Positions 35,788-48,342 of a stretch of DNA of 64,000 nucleotides are shown here, piece after piece; position 1 is the first letter of the stretch; each line of letters begins with the position of its first letter. The DNA lies in the NCBI GenBank assembly GCA_002914845.1, contig JXTC01000014.1:293523-357522 (forward strand), in the 5' to 3' direction. Origin of the DNA: Trema orientale (Eukaryota > Streptophyta > Magnoliopsida > Rosales > Cannabaceae). The notes beneath the pieces were generated by a model. The model was given only the letters and a program-made list of their open reading frames with translations. It did not search any database and was not told the origin of the DNA. The translations under genes and the position numbers were made by a program.

Positions 35788-38700
35788 TTATATTATACCT
35801 CTTCTGTTATAAATGTAAGACCTTGCAAACTGCAAGTAGGCGGCAAATCCTACTGCACTGAGCACAGCAAGTAACCAATAAAAGTAATCGAGGTGAGCTA
35901 GATTTAGGTTATTAGAAAACCAGCTATCTTGATCATCTCCACCAGTTGCTTTCTCAATGACAGTGACAACAATGCTACTTAAGAAGCTCCCAACACCAAT
36001 TACACTAAGGTAAAGAGCAAGTCCTATGCTTCTTAATTCTATTGGGACCTGATCGTAGAAAAATTCTTGCATACCAACCATCGTGAAAACATCAGCTACT
36101 CCAAACAGGAGGTACTGGGGTAGCAACCACCACACACTCATCGGAACTGTCACACTCGGTCTATTGACTAGGTCATATTCTTGAGCAGTTTTGAGCCTTT
36201 TCATCTCAACTAGAACTGCAACTATCATTGAGAAAGTAGAAAAGACAATCCCAGTTCCTATTCTCTGCAACATTGTGATGCCAGATGATTTCCTGGTAAA
36301 CGCTCTAGCAATTGGAACAAAAATGCGGTCATAAATGGGAATGATGGTAATAATGGTAAGGCCGGTGATGCTTTGAAGTGAAGCAGCTGGTATTTTAAAG
36401 CATAAGATTACTGTTCTGTCCATGGTGGCCCCTTGCTTTGTAAAGAAAGTAGAGGACTGTGCAAAAACAATACCATATATCAATCTGCAAGATCATAGGA
36501 TCCAAAATACTTTAGAAGAGCTTCTTTCAGTCAAGTTAAAAATTGAAAAGCTTAGTTTGTCTCCTTGGTTCGGAATAAATCCACGAAACAATATATATAT
36601 ATATAAATACACTATCAGCTTCTTGAGTTTGTTATACGTGTTGGTGGTACGAGTTGTTTCAGAAGCTAGATACTAAAGGGTGACACTAGTATCTACTATA
36701 TGTGTAGATATATATATTTATATATTACTTCAGTGAACACAAATAATTCAAGAGGTAGCATATAGAGGCAATATTGTATCTCTGAGCTGCTGCATATATA
36801 TGCATATATATATATACATAGGGCACCAATCCAATAGGTATTTTTTTTTTTACCTATGCATAGATATTAATTGGGCCAATGAAAAATTTTTTTGTACATT
36901 TTTTTATATTAAAAAATAAGAGAGAGAAAAAACATTAATGATGTACGTCTTTTCATGTATCTCATTTTAACCGTTAGATCATTGTTAGATGATGATTCAA
37001 CGGCTAGAAAAAAAAAAAAATAACTATACATAGGTTAAAAAAAAAATACCTACCAGATTGGCAATCATATATATATACTCGCAAAAGCTGCATTAATATT
37101 TACTTCTTAATTTGTACCCAAACATGATTTCAATTTTCGTGAAAGCCATTGATTCATTATTTAAACGTTTCGTCAATCTATATATTATCAAGTGTATGAC
37201 ATTAGCAAAACACCTTCAAGTTTCTTTTTTTATTTTATTTTATTTACACTCTTTAATTATTGTACTATGCTGAAATTTCCTTTTCATATTAATTATTTCT
37301 TTTTTTTTTTTTTCGTCATCTACTCCTAAACATATACAGAAAGTCGAGTTCCTTACTTGAATTGTTCAGAGATTTGGTTAGGTAGGAAACCACGAGTTTT
37401 CACTTCGTTGGCCATACTTGATGGAATAGTACTGTTGCCCCGGTTCCTAAATGCTGCAACAAACACTCTACCGATCCTCACAAAAGGGCCTTTATCATTC
37501 TGTCCAATGCTATACCTGTAAGTTGTAGTTCCAAGCAAGAAAACAACCAATGCAATGACCATCACAATGCAAGGAATTCCAAATCCAAGTGACCAACTCA
37601 AATTGTCCTGTACGTAGCTTGTGATAAACATTGTTACTGCAGCGCCTCCGGATGCACCAAAATACCACCAATTGAAGAATGAGTTCTTGGCTTTGCACTC
37701 CTCTTGATCTTGACCATCGAACTGATCAGCTCCAAAGGCCTGAGTGCATGGCTTGTGTCCCCCTTGTGCAACTGCTACTAGATACAAAGAAAAGAAGAAC
37801 AATAGTACTTGGAGCTGAGGAGGAGAACAAGGCGTGATCTTGGTTTCGCAGTCAGAACCAATCAGAGAAGGCAGAATAGCAGACAGAGTTAACAAACCTA
37901 GTCCCTGTAAAACCGTGAATTATGAAAGCTCTTCTCAATAATTGCTTCAAAAAGAAAGAAAATCAGTATATAAATTAAGTTCTGGGTTGTCTTACATATT
38001 TTTTATTTATATTGTTAATTCATTGCTTTAAACGCATTTTCCTCAATGTATTAAAATGAAGGGTTGTTTAAGCACTGTTTGTAACTTGGATTTTTGCGAG
38101 ACAGAAAAAAAAAATTCAAAGGTTTCATTTTCTCTTATTTGAATTCAGACAAAAAACAATAAAAATTTTTTATAAAAAATGAGAAAGTTAGATTTAATGT
38201 CATTTTTAATATGTACTATTTTGACAAATTAAATATGAAAGCTAAAAATTTAATTAAAAATAAAGTTTTATAAATTTTCAGGAAAATATTTTTCTCTTTC
38301 TTTTCTTTTTTTCCTCAAAATTTTCTCTCTCCAAAAATCCAAACTCCAAATGGAGCTTTATGCAGAGGGTTCAATGGAAAGCCATGGCAAAGCTAATGAG
38401 AAGTGATTGTTAACATTTTGGAGACTGACTTGTTTTTCTCGGCACCATGACTGAACTATTTGTTCTTTTAAAATTAATTGTTTCTCCTTTAACGTTTTAA
38501 AATTATTTGTTCTTATAAGAAAAAATAAAATAAAAACCATAAGGCTTAATTATTTGGCAAAATTAATTTTATTTTACTCTTATGTTGTTAAAATGAAGGA
38601 TGCCTCTATTGTTACCCCTTTATCTACTCTTCAAGTTATACTATAAATTAAAATTAAAACATTAATTTCTACTTTCTATACCCCTTTATTATCCTTTAAC

Positions 38701-41114
38701 TTCGTATTGTATTTTCTCTTCCCACGTACTCCCACTCCTATCCCCATTTCCATCCCTAGCCATATACGTATATCCACACCTCTATATTTTATTTTATTTT
38801 ATTTTTCATGATTCAAACCCTTTTTTAACCATATGAACTCAAAATCTTCAGACTAATTGAAAACTAGATTGTAGTCATATACTCATATAACTCTTAATTA
38901 ATGAAATCGCTAAAAAAAAAAAAAAAGAAAAACACTACAGCTCTTAAGGGGACTATACATATTATGCAAGAGTAATGTTACGGGGCACCAGTGATGCCCA
39001 GCACCACAGTGACATGTCTGTTTGTCACTGGATGATTTAATTTATAAACTCGGTCCTACATAGGCCCCACTTAAATTATAATTATGATTAGCCAGTGACA
39101 GACTGACACATCACTGTGGTGCTGGGCACCACAGGTGCCCTATAGCATTATTCATTATGCAAATATATATATAGCAGTAGTGATTAATGAAGGCTTAATT
39201 TCTAAAGTTTTAAAGGTTTAATTGCTATATTTTCTAAGGGCGCGTCTACAGTAGGGGCGCCCCTACGTAGGGCCCTGTCTATTCACCGTTGGATGGGAAT
39301 CTGTATATAAATAGATTCTCCACAGATTCTCGTTATTCCCCACAGATTCTCATCCAACGATAATTAAGGCATGACCCTACGTAGGGACGCCCCTATCGTA
39401 GCCATCCCCATTTTCCAAATATATATTCCTAAAGGTAGCGTTCCCAAAACAACAAAATCAAATAAATTATGGCCTCGATAACCAAGATGGATGCGCAAAG
39501 ATAGTATCAATTTACTCAAAAATAAATAAATAAAGCATCATATCATGTAGTTAAAAAAAAAAGGAAAAATAATAATTATTTTTAGGGGATGGCTACGGTA
39601 GGGGCGTCCCTACGTAGGGTCATGCCTTAATTATCGTTGGATGGAAATCTGTGGGGAATAACGGGAATCTGTGGAGAATCTATTTATATACAGATTCCCA
39701 TCTAACGGTGAATAGACAGGGCCCTACGTAAAGGCGCCCTTACTGTAGACGCGCCCTTATTGTTATAGTAGATTTGTAGTCTTTCAAACAATAATGCTCA
39801 TGGTACAAATATCTCTGGTATAAAATTACAAAATAGATTTAATTAGTCCATATGCAAAGTTAAGGTTTAAAAGTTAGACAATTATACTATGATTTGTGTT
39901 CAAGAAAATGGTGTAAAGAGTTTTTTTTCCTCCATTAAAGTATTGTGTAAAAACATTGCTTTATAATTAATATTTTATGTACTAAAAGGTGATTCCATTC
40001 AAGTTGTTTTTAGTACTAAAAATAATAACTAAAAAAATGTGTATGAAGAACAAACAGAGAGACAGTAAAGGGTGTTAGAAATATTAGATTTTTAAGGCTA
40101 GAAAGGCTAAAGAGGCTAAGGGAGAAACTAGAGAGAATTTTGGTGGAAGAGAAGAACTTGTATTGCTACTTGAATTGTTTCTATTTGACTTGATACAAAT
40201 AGGAGGAGGAGTATTCTATTTATACTACTCCAAGAATGATTCTAGATAGAGTAACAATACTCTATTAACTACCTAATTAATTATACAATCTAGCAAATAT
40301 AACAATATTCTAGAAAATAGGATATTAAATTATGAGCTATTAGATACACCAAAACAAGCCTAACTCACTACATAAGCCCAAATAATAAAGCTATTTATCT
40401 ATGGCCCAATGGTTCACAAATAAGTTTATTTTCTAACAGAGGGACGGTAATAAAATAAAATGAATGAATGTAATTTTTTCAAACAACATGTTAAGGACAT
40501 TTTTGCTCTTCATTTTACTTAAAATAAATAAATGAAAATGTTGCCCAAATTCCTTTAAAGAAAAAGAAATTCTTAAAATATAAGATTAATCCGGAAATGT
40601 GGAAAAATTGTAATTAAGACCTTTAATATCCTAAATTGGAAAATCAGAAAAACATACGAAAATATAGAGGAGAGAAGCCGTAGCGATGGTGCGGTAGCGC
40701 CCGAGGAAAGAATCTGCCGCGAAAGCTCCCAACAGAGGCAGCAACGAGGCCGCTCCGCCCCAAGCGTTGACGTTGGCGGCCGCGGCTGCCGTCGACTGTC
40801 CGAGCGGCCCACTCAGATACGTTACGAGGTTTGAGCTGATCCCATAGTAGGCGAACCGCTCCGCAACCTCCACACCTGTGTACCCATTTAATTAGTTCAA
40901 TCACACACAAGTTTAATTCAGTCACTCTATACATTTCTCTTCCTTTTTATCATTTTTTTTTCTCAAAAAAAAAAAGGGGGAAAGAATTACCAATGATAAA
41001 AGCAGCTGATCTCCAACCGCCAGAGTCGGATCTCGAAGCTGGACGGCCTTTGTAGTCGACTGCGCCGTCAACGGCATTGACTAGCATCGGAGTATCGGCG
41101 TCGTCGACCGCCAT
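35788..41114 (-). CDS. NPF5.10-like: NRT1/PTR family transporter gene 5 with a 40-codon in-frame deletion
   Basis: Minus-strand exons 41114-40991, 40875-40658, 37904-37357 and 36484-35788 join with all frames open to 528 codons plus TAA. The start gives [11 protein letters not shown]. The ExxER motif (E44-R48), GADQFD and FFNWWYF are intact. The last exon is 697 bp instead of 817. The splice acceptor TTGCAG is followed at once by ATTGATATATGG, so 120 bp coding for the loop from FLNKAL through [18 protein letters not shown] (end of the central cytosolic loop and start of helix 7) are missing. The missing piece is not found elsewhere in intron 3. Loss of part of a core helix probably destroys transport, so this may be a recent pseudogene or a gene with an altered role. 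Intron 2 is 2.75 kb and holds four MITEs. Confidence 0.8.
36817..37068. mobile_element. Hairpin element in intron 3 of gene 5
   Basis: Inverted ends caatccaataggtatttt and aaaatacctaccagattg enclose about 250 bp with inner acctatg and cataggt arms. Low-complexity AT flanks prevent a confident target duplication. A related copy appears at about 35475-35700. Confidence 0.45.
38071..38357. mobile_element. 287-bp Tourist-like MITE in intron 2 of gene 5
   Basis: Begins AGCACTGTTTGTAACTTGG and ends CCAAACTCCAAATGGAGCT, with imperfect inverted repeats. It is flanked by TTA on both sides (38068-38070 and 38358-38360). It is similar in type to the element at 30655-30954. Confidence 0.65.
38970..39153 (+). 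mobile_element. 184-bp hairpin MITE (family B), copy 1, in intron 2 of gene 5
   Basis: Ends gagtaatgttacggggcacc and ggtgccctatagcattattc are inverted repeats that extend inward through gtgatgcccagcaccaca and its complement. It is flanked by a perfect 9-bp direct repeat ATTATGCAA (38961-38969 and 39154-39162). It is non-coding. The 9-bp TSD again suggests a Mutator-type source. Confidence 0.85.
39238..39409 (-). mobile_element. 172-bp hairpin MITE (family A), copy 2, in intron 2 of gene 5
   Basis: Reverse orientation relative to copy 1, and exactly 172 bp. It is flanked by ATTTTCTAA (39229-39237) and ATTTTCCAA (39410-39418), a 9-bp target duplication with one mismatch. Confidence 0.85.
39585..39756 (+). 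mobile_element. 172-bp hairpin MITE (family A), copy 3, in intron 2 of gene 5
   Basis: Same orientation as copy 1 and exactly 172 bp. The flanks are TTATTTTTA (39576-39584) and TTATTGTTA (39757-39765), one mismatch. It lies 175 bp from copy 2 in opposite orientation, so the pair forms a large inverted repeat inside the intron. Confidence 0.85.
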
Positions 41115-43469
41115 CAATTACGCAGCTGTGTGAACCAACTGTGATAATATTAATCAAAATGAGGCTAACTGATAAAAAGCTAGCTACTGCTTTTTTGTCT
41201 TTAAATTACTGAATAATAATAAATAAATGAATAAATAAATTCAGGAGTGGGTTAATGAGTGACAATAGAATATTAAGAACGTGAATCACGATTAATTAGC
41301 CTGGCACAAAATCGACTTGATTTTTTGGAATTGAACTCTTTTATTTTTTTTTTCTTTTTTAACTATGGTATTTCATTTTTAAAACATGATCATCATGAAA
41401 TAAGACATATTAACACGTTAAATTTCGTTCCTTTGTGTCTTGTCTGATTCCGTCTAATTATATGGCTCCGATGCTGTGGCTTTTATATAATCAAATTTCT
41501 TGATCGGATGATAAGTTTTTGATGTAGAGAAGAGACATTATCTTTAGATAATATCGATAACTAATTGCCGATCATACAAAACAAGGCAGACAACAAATTG
41601 GCTCATAATTTTTCAGGAAAAAAAAAAAAAAATTCAAACGTATATTAGATGTTCTATAGGATTCGTTGTCATATTAGGTTTTTCATGCTAAAATATACAT
41701 AATTAACAATGTTACATATTTTTGGGTTGCTTTTCCAACAAATAATCTGGATTCTCGTTGTTTCTAAAACAGTTAGACATTTTGCCCTTTACTTTACTCT
41801 TGCTATGATTTGCCCCCAATTTGATTTTGTAGTCAATTGCCTCCTCTTGAATGGTAAAACTAGATAGTAAAATAGTTCCTATTATGCCCTCTTTTTCAAC
41901 TTTGAGCTCAATTACTTTCTAAATGGCAATATAGTTTTTTCTTGCTCCCATTACTAATACCATTAGAAGACCATTAATAGGTAATGGCTAAATGGTCTTC
42001 ACTACAATAAATAAGTAATAGAGTGTGGACGCCGCGCCACTATAAGTGTTGCACTGTTAATGTACGCTAATAATTCTCACCAAAAACTCTGAAGTGGTGA
42101 CATTTGTCATCCCAATAGAATTTATTTCTTAGTGTGCTTCACGTTGCAACGTGAGGCCAAATATTTGATCTAATGGACTTATCAGTATTTGCCATATTTA
42201 TATCTTTGAGATTTTGATTTCTAATATTAAATGTGATTTAATATTTTCCAATGGGACCTTCATCTAAAAAGATTTTATGGCAGGCTATTTCATTACAAAT
42301 ATTGTAGTGCTAAGAAGATATTAGGTGTTACCTAATTTACGTTGAATAAATTTATTTACACTTTGTTTAGGAAAGAAACATAAATTAAATATAATATTTG
42401 GAGTGAATATCATTTGTGTAAGTATCCTTAATATTTTTTATCTGATGTTTTTGAAAGTTATTGTCTATGATTGTCGTATTAGTTGTCCAAAATATGTATT
42501 TACTGTATGGCTGTCTTAGGAATGAAATCTGATTTTTCTAGATTATGTTGCAACATCAGCTGAAATATCAGTATCAACTGTTCAAATAATTTTTTCCTGA
42601 TTAGAAAAATGTGTGAATTATTTTTGAATGTCTTCTAACCATATTCAATTATTCTTAATTGTTATTTTATATAAATTTGTGATGATTGAAGTCTTTGTCC
42701 TCTATGTAAAGTAGGTGGCTTCTAGGAGTTCTTTTACGTAGAGCGAAAATTGTATTTCAACTAAGATATTTAAGCGAAATATTTCAATAGTTGTTTTATA
42801 TTTTGGAATGTTTTTCTAAGTTGATTATTCATATAGCCCTTTGGAAGAAGAGCTGCACATATTTTCGGAAGAAGATTGACTTTAAGCTTTAAATAGAGTT
42901 CAAAAGTAAGGAGTCAAACAAGTCGTGTGATGCTCATTGAACGTGATAACTAATATAATAATACATTGTTGCAACATTAGTAGAAGGAGTTTTTCTACAT
43001 ATAAATTAATAAGTGTTTGTATCTCTTCTTTGATTAGTAATACTGTTCATTCTCTGGATATGGTCCTATGAAGTAGGTGTATACCGAAGCATTCTATGTG
43101 TACATTTTTTACTTTTTATTAATCAATATTTAATTAATTTTCCAATTAATTAATAGGGTCATATAAAAATGTGACCATATTTCTCATTCCATTTTAAATA
43201 ATTATTATTTTTTAAATATTATAGCAAAATAATCAATCTATCAGTATATATATTAAATGTAAAATTACTGAGTATAAAAATTAATATATTTGTACAAAAA
43301 ATAAAATTAATATATAAATAAATATACCAAGTGCCGATACATATATTTAACTAAAAAAATAGACATTTATTAAAACAAGGTGTAACACTCTAATTCTCTA
43401 ATTTCTCTGATTAAAATTGGTAATACTTTGGAAAAACGGACCTTACAAGGGGGGATTGTATTGGTTGGT
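41115..43469. other. Divergent intergenic region between genes 5 and 6
   Basis: No supported gene. This should contain the promoter of gene 5 (left side) and, with 43470-43764, that of gene 6. AT-rich throughout. No complete transposon was recognised by eye. Confidence 0.45.
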
Positions 43470-43654
43470 TAGCCCATGTGCTAAGAAAGCGCTAGTAGTA
43501 AAGTACGCATTTAACGACAGATTTGAGACCACAAAGCTTAGAATAAAACATCTTGTAGTGCGCAGAGCATCTTCACTTTTTCTCCCAGTGATTGACATTA
43601 ATTATTGTTATTCTACTGTCGCGCATGATCAAATACTCTGATATTCATTATTCC

Positions 43655-43662
43655 TATAAAAG
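43655..43662 (+). promoter_or_regulatory. Candidate TATA box of gene 6
   Basis: TATAAAAG, about 103 bp before the gene 6 ATG, in a 5' flank that is conserved in pseudogene 7 (around 49495-49690), where the matching stretch is diverged (ccttaagaagatgc). Position and sequence fit a plant core promoter. There is no transcript evidence. Confidence 0.4.
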
Positions 43663-43764
43663 AAGCACTCAGCTTTATATATTTAATATCGATAGCTCTA
43701 AGCTCCTGAATGTTTGTGTCATATAATTGGTCACTAGCTCTAGGGGTGTATACTACTGTAGTTG

Positions 43765-46700
43765 ATGGCCGACGACACCGAAACTCCGATGCTAGTCAAC
43801 GCCGTCGATGGCGCCGTTGACTACAGAGGCCGTCCGGCCTCGAGATCCGACTCTGGAGGTTGGAGATCAGCAGCTATTATCATAGGTGTGGAGTTCGCGG
43901 AGAGGTTTGCCTTCACAGGTGTCTGGACAAACATGGTAAACTATCTGACTGGGCCGCTCGGAATGTCAACGGCAGCCGCGGCGGTCAACGTCAATGCATG
44001 GAGCGGAACGGCGGCGTTGCTTCCTCTGTTAGGAGCCTTCGTGGGAGATTCTTTTCTCGGCCGCTACCGTACCATCGTTATCTCTTCTGTGTTCTATATT
44101 TTCGTATGTTTCCCTAATTCAGAAAATATAATAACAATTGTTTTGTCTAGTTTTCTGGTCCATGACTCATTAGTCACTTCACTGATATTTCTTTCTTTTC
44201 TTTTCTTTTTTTTCCTTTTTTTTTTTTTTGAAAAAGGGAAAACATTACATTTAAATTGATTTGAGAATATATGATCAATAGATAGGCCAATTTTTTATGA
44301 GAAATTTAGGTGGATGACCAAAATTTTAAATTTGATTAAATAGATGTTCATTTTTAAAATTTTATAGCTAAATGTTCAGGTAGATATATTTTTACACTTA
44401 GTAGATACACAGATTTACCAATTTTAGTTACTGTTCTGAAATGCAGTGGGTATATAATTTTTTATACTTGGTATATAAAATTTTACACTTGGTATATATA
44501 CATATATACCAGACATTTTGCTATAACTTTTGACAAAGAGACATTTACTGAAATTAGGCCCAAATTTTGGTCATATTTCTATAAGCCCCATTTTTTATTG
44601 ATAACATGGCAGTTGAGTAATATTACGTGTAAGCTTGATTAGTTATTTTTGGGTAGTTTTATTATTTAAGGTTTTTGTCATGATTGGCTCTTATATTATT
44701 CGTGATTAACAAAATAGTCCCGAGTTATTGTTTTTTAAGTCTCTAAATTTTAAAAAATTTGACAATTAAGTCTTTTTCTTGAGCATTTGTTAAAATATCA
44801 GATGAAATTGAGCATTTTTAATTTAGGTGCAAGACTTTTAGAGGTTAAAACGGATATTTTATTGATATTAGTTAGAATTGGCGGAAAAATAACTAAAATT
44901 TAATAATAATTAATAATATAATATAAAAAATTTCAAAAATTTAAAATCTCTTAAAATTTCTTTCTATCACCCTTTCAAGCTAATTAGTGTTAGTGAAATA
45001 TTTATTTCACTTAAATATATACAATTTCATGAAAGCTTTAACATCAACAAATAAAATAGACTTAATTGATAAAATTTTTAAAACTTAAGAATCTAATTAC
45101 TAAAACAAATAACTCGAAAATACCATTTTAACAATATGCGAATAAGACATAGCCAACGTTTCAAAAACTCTATTATTTATATTCATGATAAATTATAGAG
45201 TTTACTTTATTGGACTTCAGGTAGTTTACCGTCATTGACCTAAGTCCAATAAAGTAAAATACTTTTTTTTATGCACATAAATAATAGAGTTTACTTTATT
45301 GGACTTCAGGTTAATGATAGTAAATTAGACTAACCGCAAGTAAAAGACGGGTCCAAGGATATGTTACGTAAAATAAATAATAAATATATAAAAGAAAAAA
45401 CAAAATAGTTCAGCCAGGACATGCCGAGGAAAAGATGTCACTCAAAGATTATCTTGAAAACGCTACAGGTCTCATGAGCTTAATTAGCAACTAGACGTTA
45501 TACCGCGCTTTGCGCGTTATGGTATTAATTTATAGTTAGGTTCAATATATTACAATACTAAAGAATGTATTTGTCTCTATATTTATTTTGATGAGATGAA
45601 TATTACATAACTTTTTGTTCAATGGACTAAATTTAATATAAGGTATAATTAATATTAAATTAAATATAATATTATATAAAACATTAAACAATGTATTTAT
45701 TTTTACATTTATTTTGATGCAACGAATGTATCACAGGTATTAGTTAAACAATGTATTTATTTTTACATTTATTTTGATACAACGAATGTGTCACAGCTAT
45801 TTGTTCGATGAACTAAATTTAATATAAAGTATCAATTAATATTAAACTAAATATAATATTATATAATCAAATATATATTTCAACCAATTATAGCAAAGAA
45901 AAATAATAATAGGACCAATCATATCATGAAAAAATTATGATTTTTCTAAAAATTTTAAAAATAGAATGGTGATCAAAGAAGCTATCAGAGTTTTTACACT
46001 CTCTCTGTTCCAGGCTTAATATATATATATATAGATAGATTGTTTTCTTGAATTCTACCTCTTCTGCAGGCCGATTTGGTCAAAAGTGGACTTGTTCATC
46101 CTTATAATTATTTAGGAAAGATTAATTGGTTTTAGAAAACCATGTACATTAAAGTTAGTAATTAAGACACATACTTCTTTAATTTCTTTCTTTTCGAAGA
46201 AATTATTGAGAAGTTATTTTTTTGTTATTAATCACGGTTTTTCTTCTTCTTTTTTTTTTTTTCTTTTTGTCATGTTAAATAGCTACTAATCCTTGGCTCT
46301 AATTGGAATGCGTGACAGGGACTAGCTTTGTTGACTTTGTCGGCTATTCTGCCTTCTTTGACTGGTTCTGACTGCCAAATTAGTATTACTAATTACATGA
46401 TGTCATGTCATCCAGCTCAACTCCAGTTCATATTGTTCTTCTTTTCTATATATATAGTAGCAGCTGCGCAAGGTGGACACAAGCCTTGCACTCAGTCTTT
46501 TGGAGCCGACCAATTTGACAGCCATGATCCAAAGGAGCGCGAAGCTAAAAGCTCATTCTTCAATTGGTGGTACTTTGGTATCTGTTCAGGCTCATTAGCA
46601 ACTGTTTTGATCCTAACTTACATCCAAGACAATATAAGTTGGGCTCTAGGATTTGGAATTCCTTGTATTGCCATGGTCATTTCATTAGTTGCTCTTTTAC

Positions 46701-48026
46701 TTGGAACTTCAACTTATAGGTATGGCATTGCACAAACGGAGAGAGATCCCTTTGTGAGGATTGGTAGAGTATTTGTTGCAGCATTTAGAAACTGGCAAAG
46801 AACTCCATTAAGTGTTGCCGCTGAAGTAGAATCTCATGAATTTCTGCCAGACGAAAGCTCTGAACATTTCAAGTAAGGAACTTGGTTTTTCTATAATGTT
46901 TAGTAGGGATAATGTCAAAAACTCCTTTACAATGGCCAAATACCACGTTTAAATCCTCTAAACCTCTATTCTCAGAAAACCCAAAAACATTCTGCTCTAT
47001 TTTTCAAAACTTGAAAAAAGTATACACAAGACTTTTTTTGGCGAAACTTGTAACTCTCTTTCACATGTTTCGAAAACCTATTAGGTTCTACAGCAACTAA
47101 CAATACCAGCACCCACTTAGTCTACTCTAAAGGAACTCATAATTTACATATGGCTTATTGTATTATTTCAATAGCTAGTAATGTACTTTTTTTCCTGTGA
47201 TCTTTGCAGATTCCTTAACAAAGCCTTGTTAGCACCAAATCATTTGAGGGAAGAGGACTATGCTTGTAGCATCACTGAGGTTGAAGAAGCAAAGGCTGTA
47301 CTTAGGCTTGTTCCAATATGGGGAACGTGCTTAATATATGCTGTCGTGTTCGCACAGTCGTTGACTTTCTTTACAAAGCAGGGCGCCACCATGGATAGAA
47401 CGGTTGTCTCGAGCTTTAAAATACCAGCTGCTTCATTAAATTTATTTACCAACCTTACCGTTCTTACTTTCATTCCCATTTATGATCGTGTTTTTGTTCC
47501 AATGGCTCGGGCTTTCACCAGAAAACCAGCAGGAATCACAATGCTACAAAGAATAGGAACTGGAATATTCTTATCTACTTTATCAATGGTAGTTGCAGCT
47601 CTAGTTGAGATGAAAAGGCTCAAAATAGTTCAGGAGTACGACCTAGTCGATAAGCCAAGTGTGACAGTTCCAATGAGTGTGTGGTGGTTGGTACCTCAAT
47701 ATGTCATATTTGGACTAGATCGTGGTTTGACTATGGTTGGTATGCAAGAGTTCTTCTATGATCAGGTCCCACCAGAGTTAAGAAGCGTAGGAGTCTCTCT
47801 TTACCTTAGTATAATGGGTGTTGGGGGCTACTTAAGTAGCTTTCTTATCTCTGCTATTGAAAAAGCAACTAGTGGAGATGGCCGAGATAGTTGGTTTTCT
47901 AATAATCTAAATAGGGCTCATCTCGATTACTTTTATTTGTTACTCGCTGGACTCAGTTTAGTGGGATTTGCTGGCTATTTGCATTTTACAAGATCTTATA
48001 TTTATTATAGAAGAGGTACCATATAG
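43765..48026 (+). CDS. NPF5.10-like: NRT1/PTR family transporter gene 6, lacking intron 1
   Basis: Exons 43765-44103, 46319-46872 and 47210-48026 join to 569 codons plus TAG. The first exon is exactly the 121 + 218 bp of the paralogues fused at the usual junction (ATCATAG/GTGTGGAG), so intron 1 is precisely absent. The ExxER motif is VEFAERF (E43-R47). GADQFD lies at about 175-180, in an exon 3 that is 6-9 bp longer than usual (YMMSCHPAQ loop). Differences from the cluster include [11 protein letters not shown] instead of [23 protein letters not shown], and [11 protein letters not shown] where the others have (A/S)DVFT. Intron 2 is 2.2 kb with a 60-bp tandem repeat and a possible Helitron-like motif. 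The reading frame is intact. It is the closest relative of pseudogene 7. Substrate unknown. Confidence 0.88.
45181..45340. repeat. Foldback repeat in intron 2 of gene 6
   Basis: Two direct copies of gagtttactttattggactt (starting near 45198 and 45288) flank an inverted block (aagtccaataaagtaaa, near 45241). The copies can pair as stem-loops with the middle one. Confidence 0.55.
45495..45530. mobile_element. CGCGCTTTGCGCG hairpin, possible Helitron-like end
   Basis: The sequence ttataccgcgctttgcgcgt stands out in AT-rich intron DNA as a short GC-rich palindrome. Such CGCGCTTTGCGCG hairpins are often seen near Helitron termini in plants (from memory). No paired TC and CTRR ends were established. 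Confidence 0.3.
45684..45803 (+). repeat. 60-bp tandem repeat, two copies, in intron 2 of gene 6
   Basis: Units begin at 45684 and 45744 with ttaaacaatgtatttatttt and continue to acgaatgt(a/g)tcacag; only a few bases differ. A third, more diverged relative lies around 45560-45620. Confidence 0.75.
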
Positions 48027-48342
48027 ATGATACGTTCCACAAATACCTTCAATATGTAACAGTAGGAAGTGAATTTGTCAAGAAAATGAGAACAGGACGT
48101 GTTGTTGTTGGTTCTTAGTCGATAATTTTGCCTACATGTAAGCTACCCCAATAAACATCTTTAGCTTGCAATTATGTCTGTAAACTTAAAGTTCTTGTCG
48201 CTACTATTGAGAGGATTTAAAACGATAGGTATCAGAAAGTTCATGTATAAATATAAATACATATATATATATATAGAAATCTAGTATTGTTAGCACTCTC
48301 TTGAATTTTATGCATTATGCATGTATATTATTAGCAATCTAG

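Noticed and set aside
43417..43641. 74-codon frame upstream of gene 6
   Set aside because: Lies in the duplicated 5' flank; the matching flank of pseudogene 7 does not keep the frame, so it is not a conserved gene.
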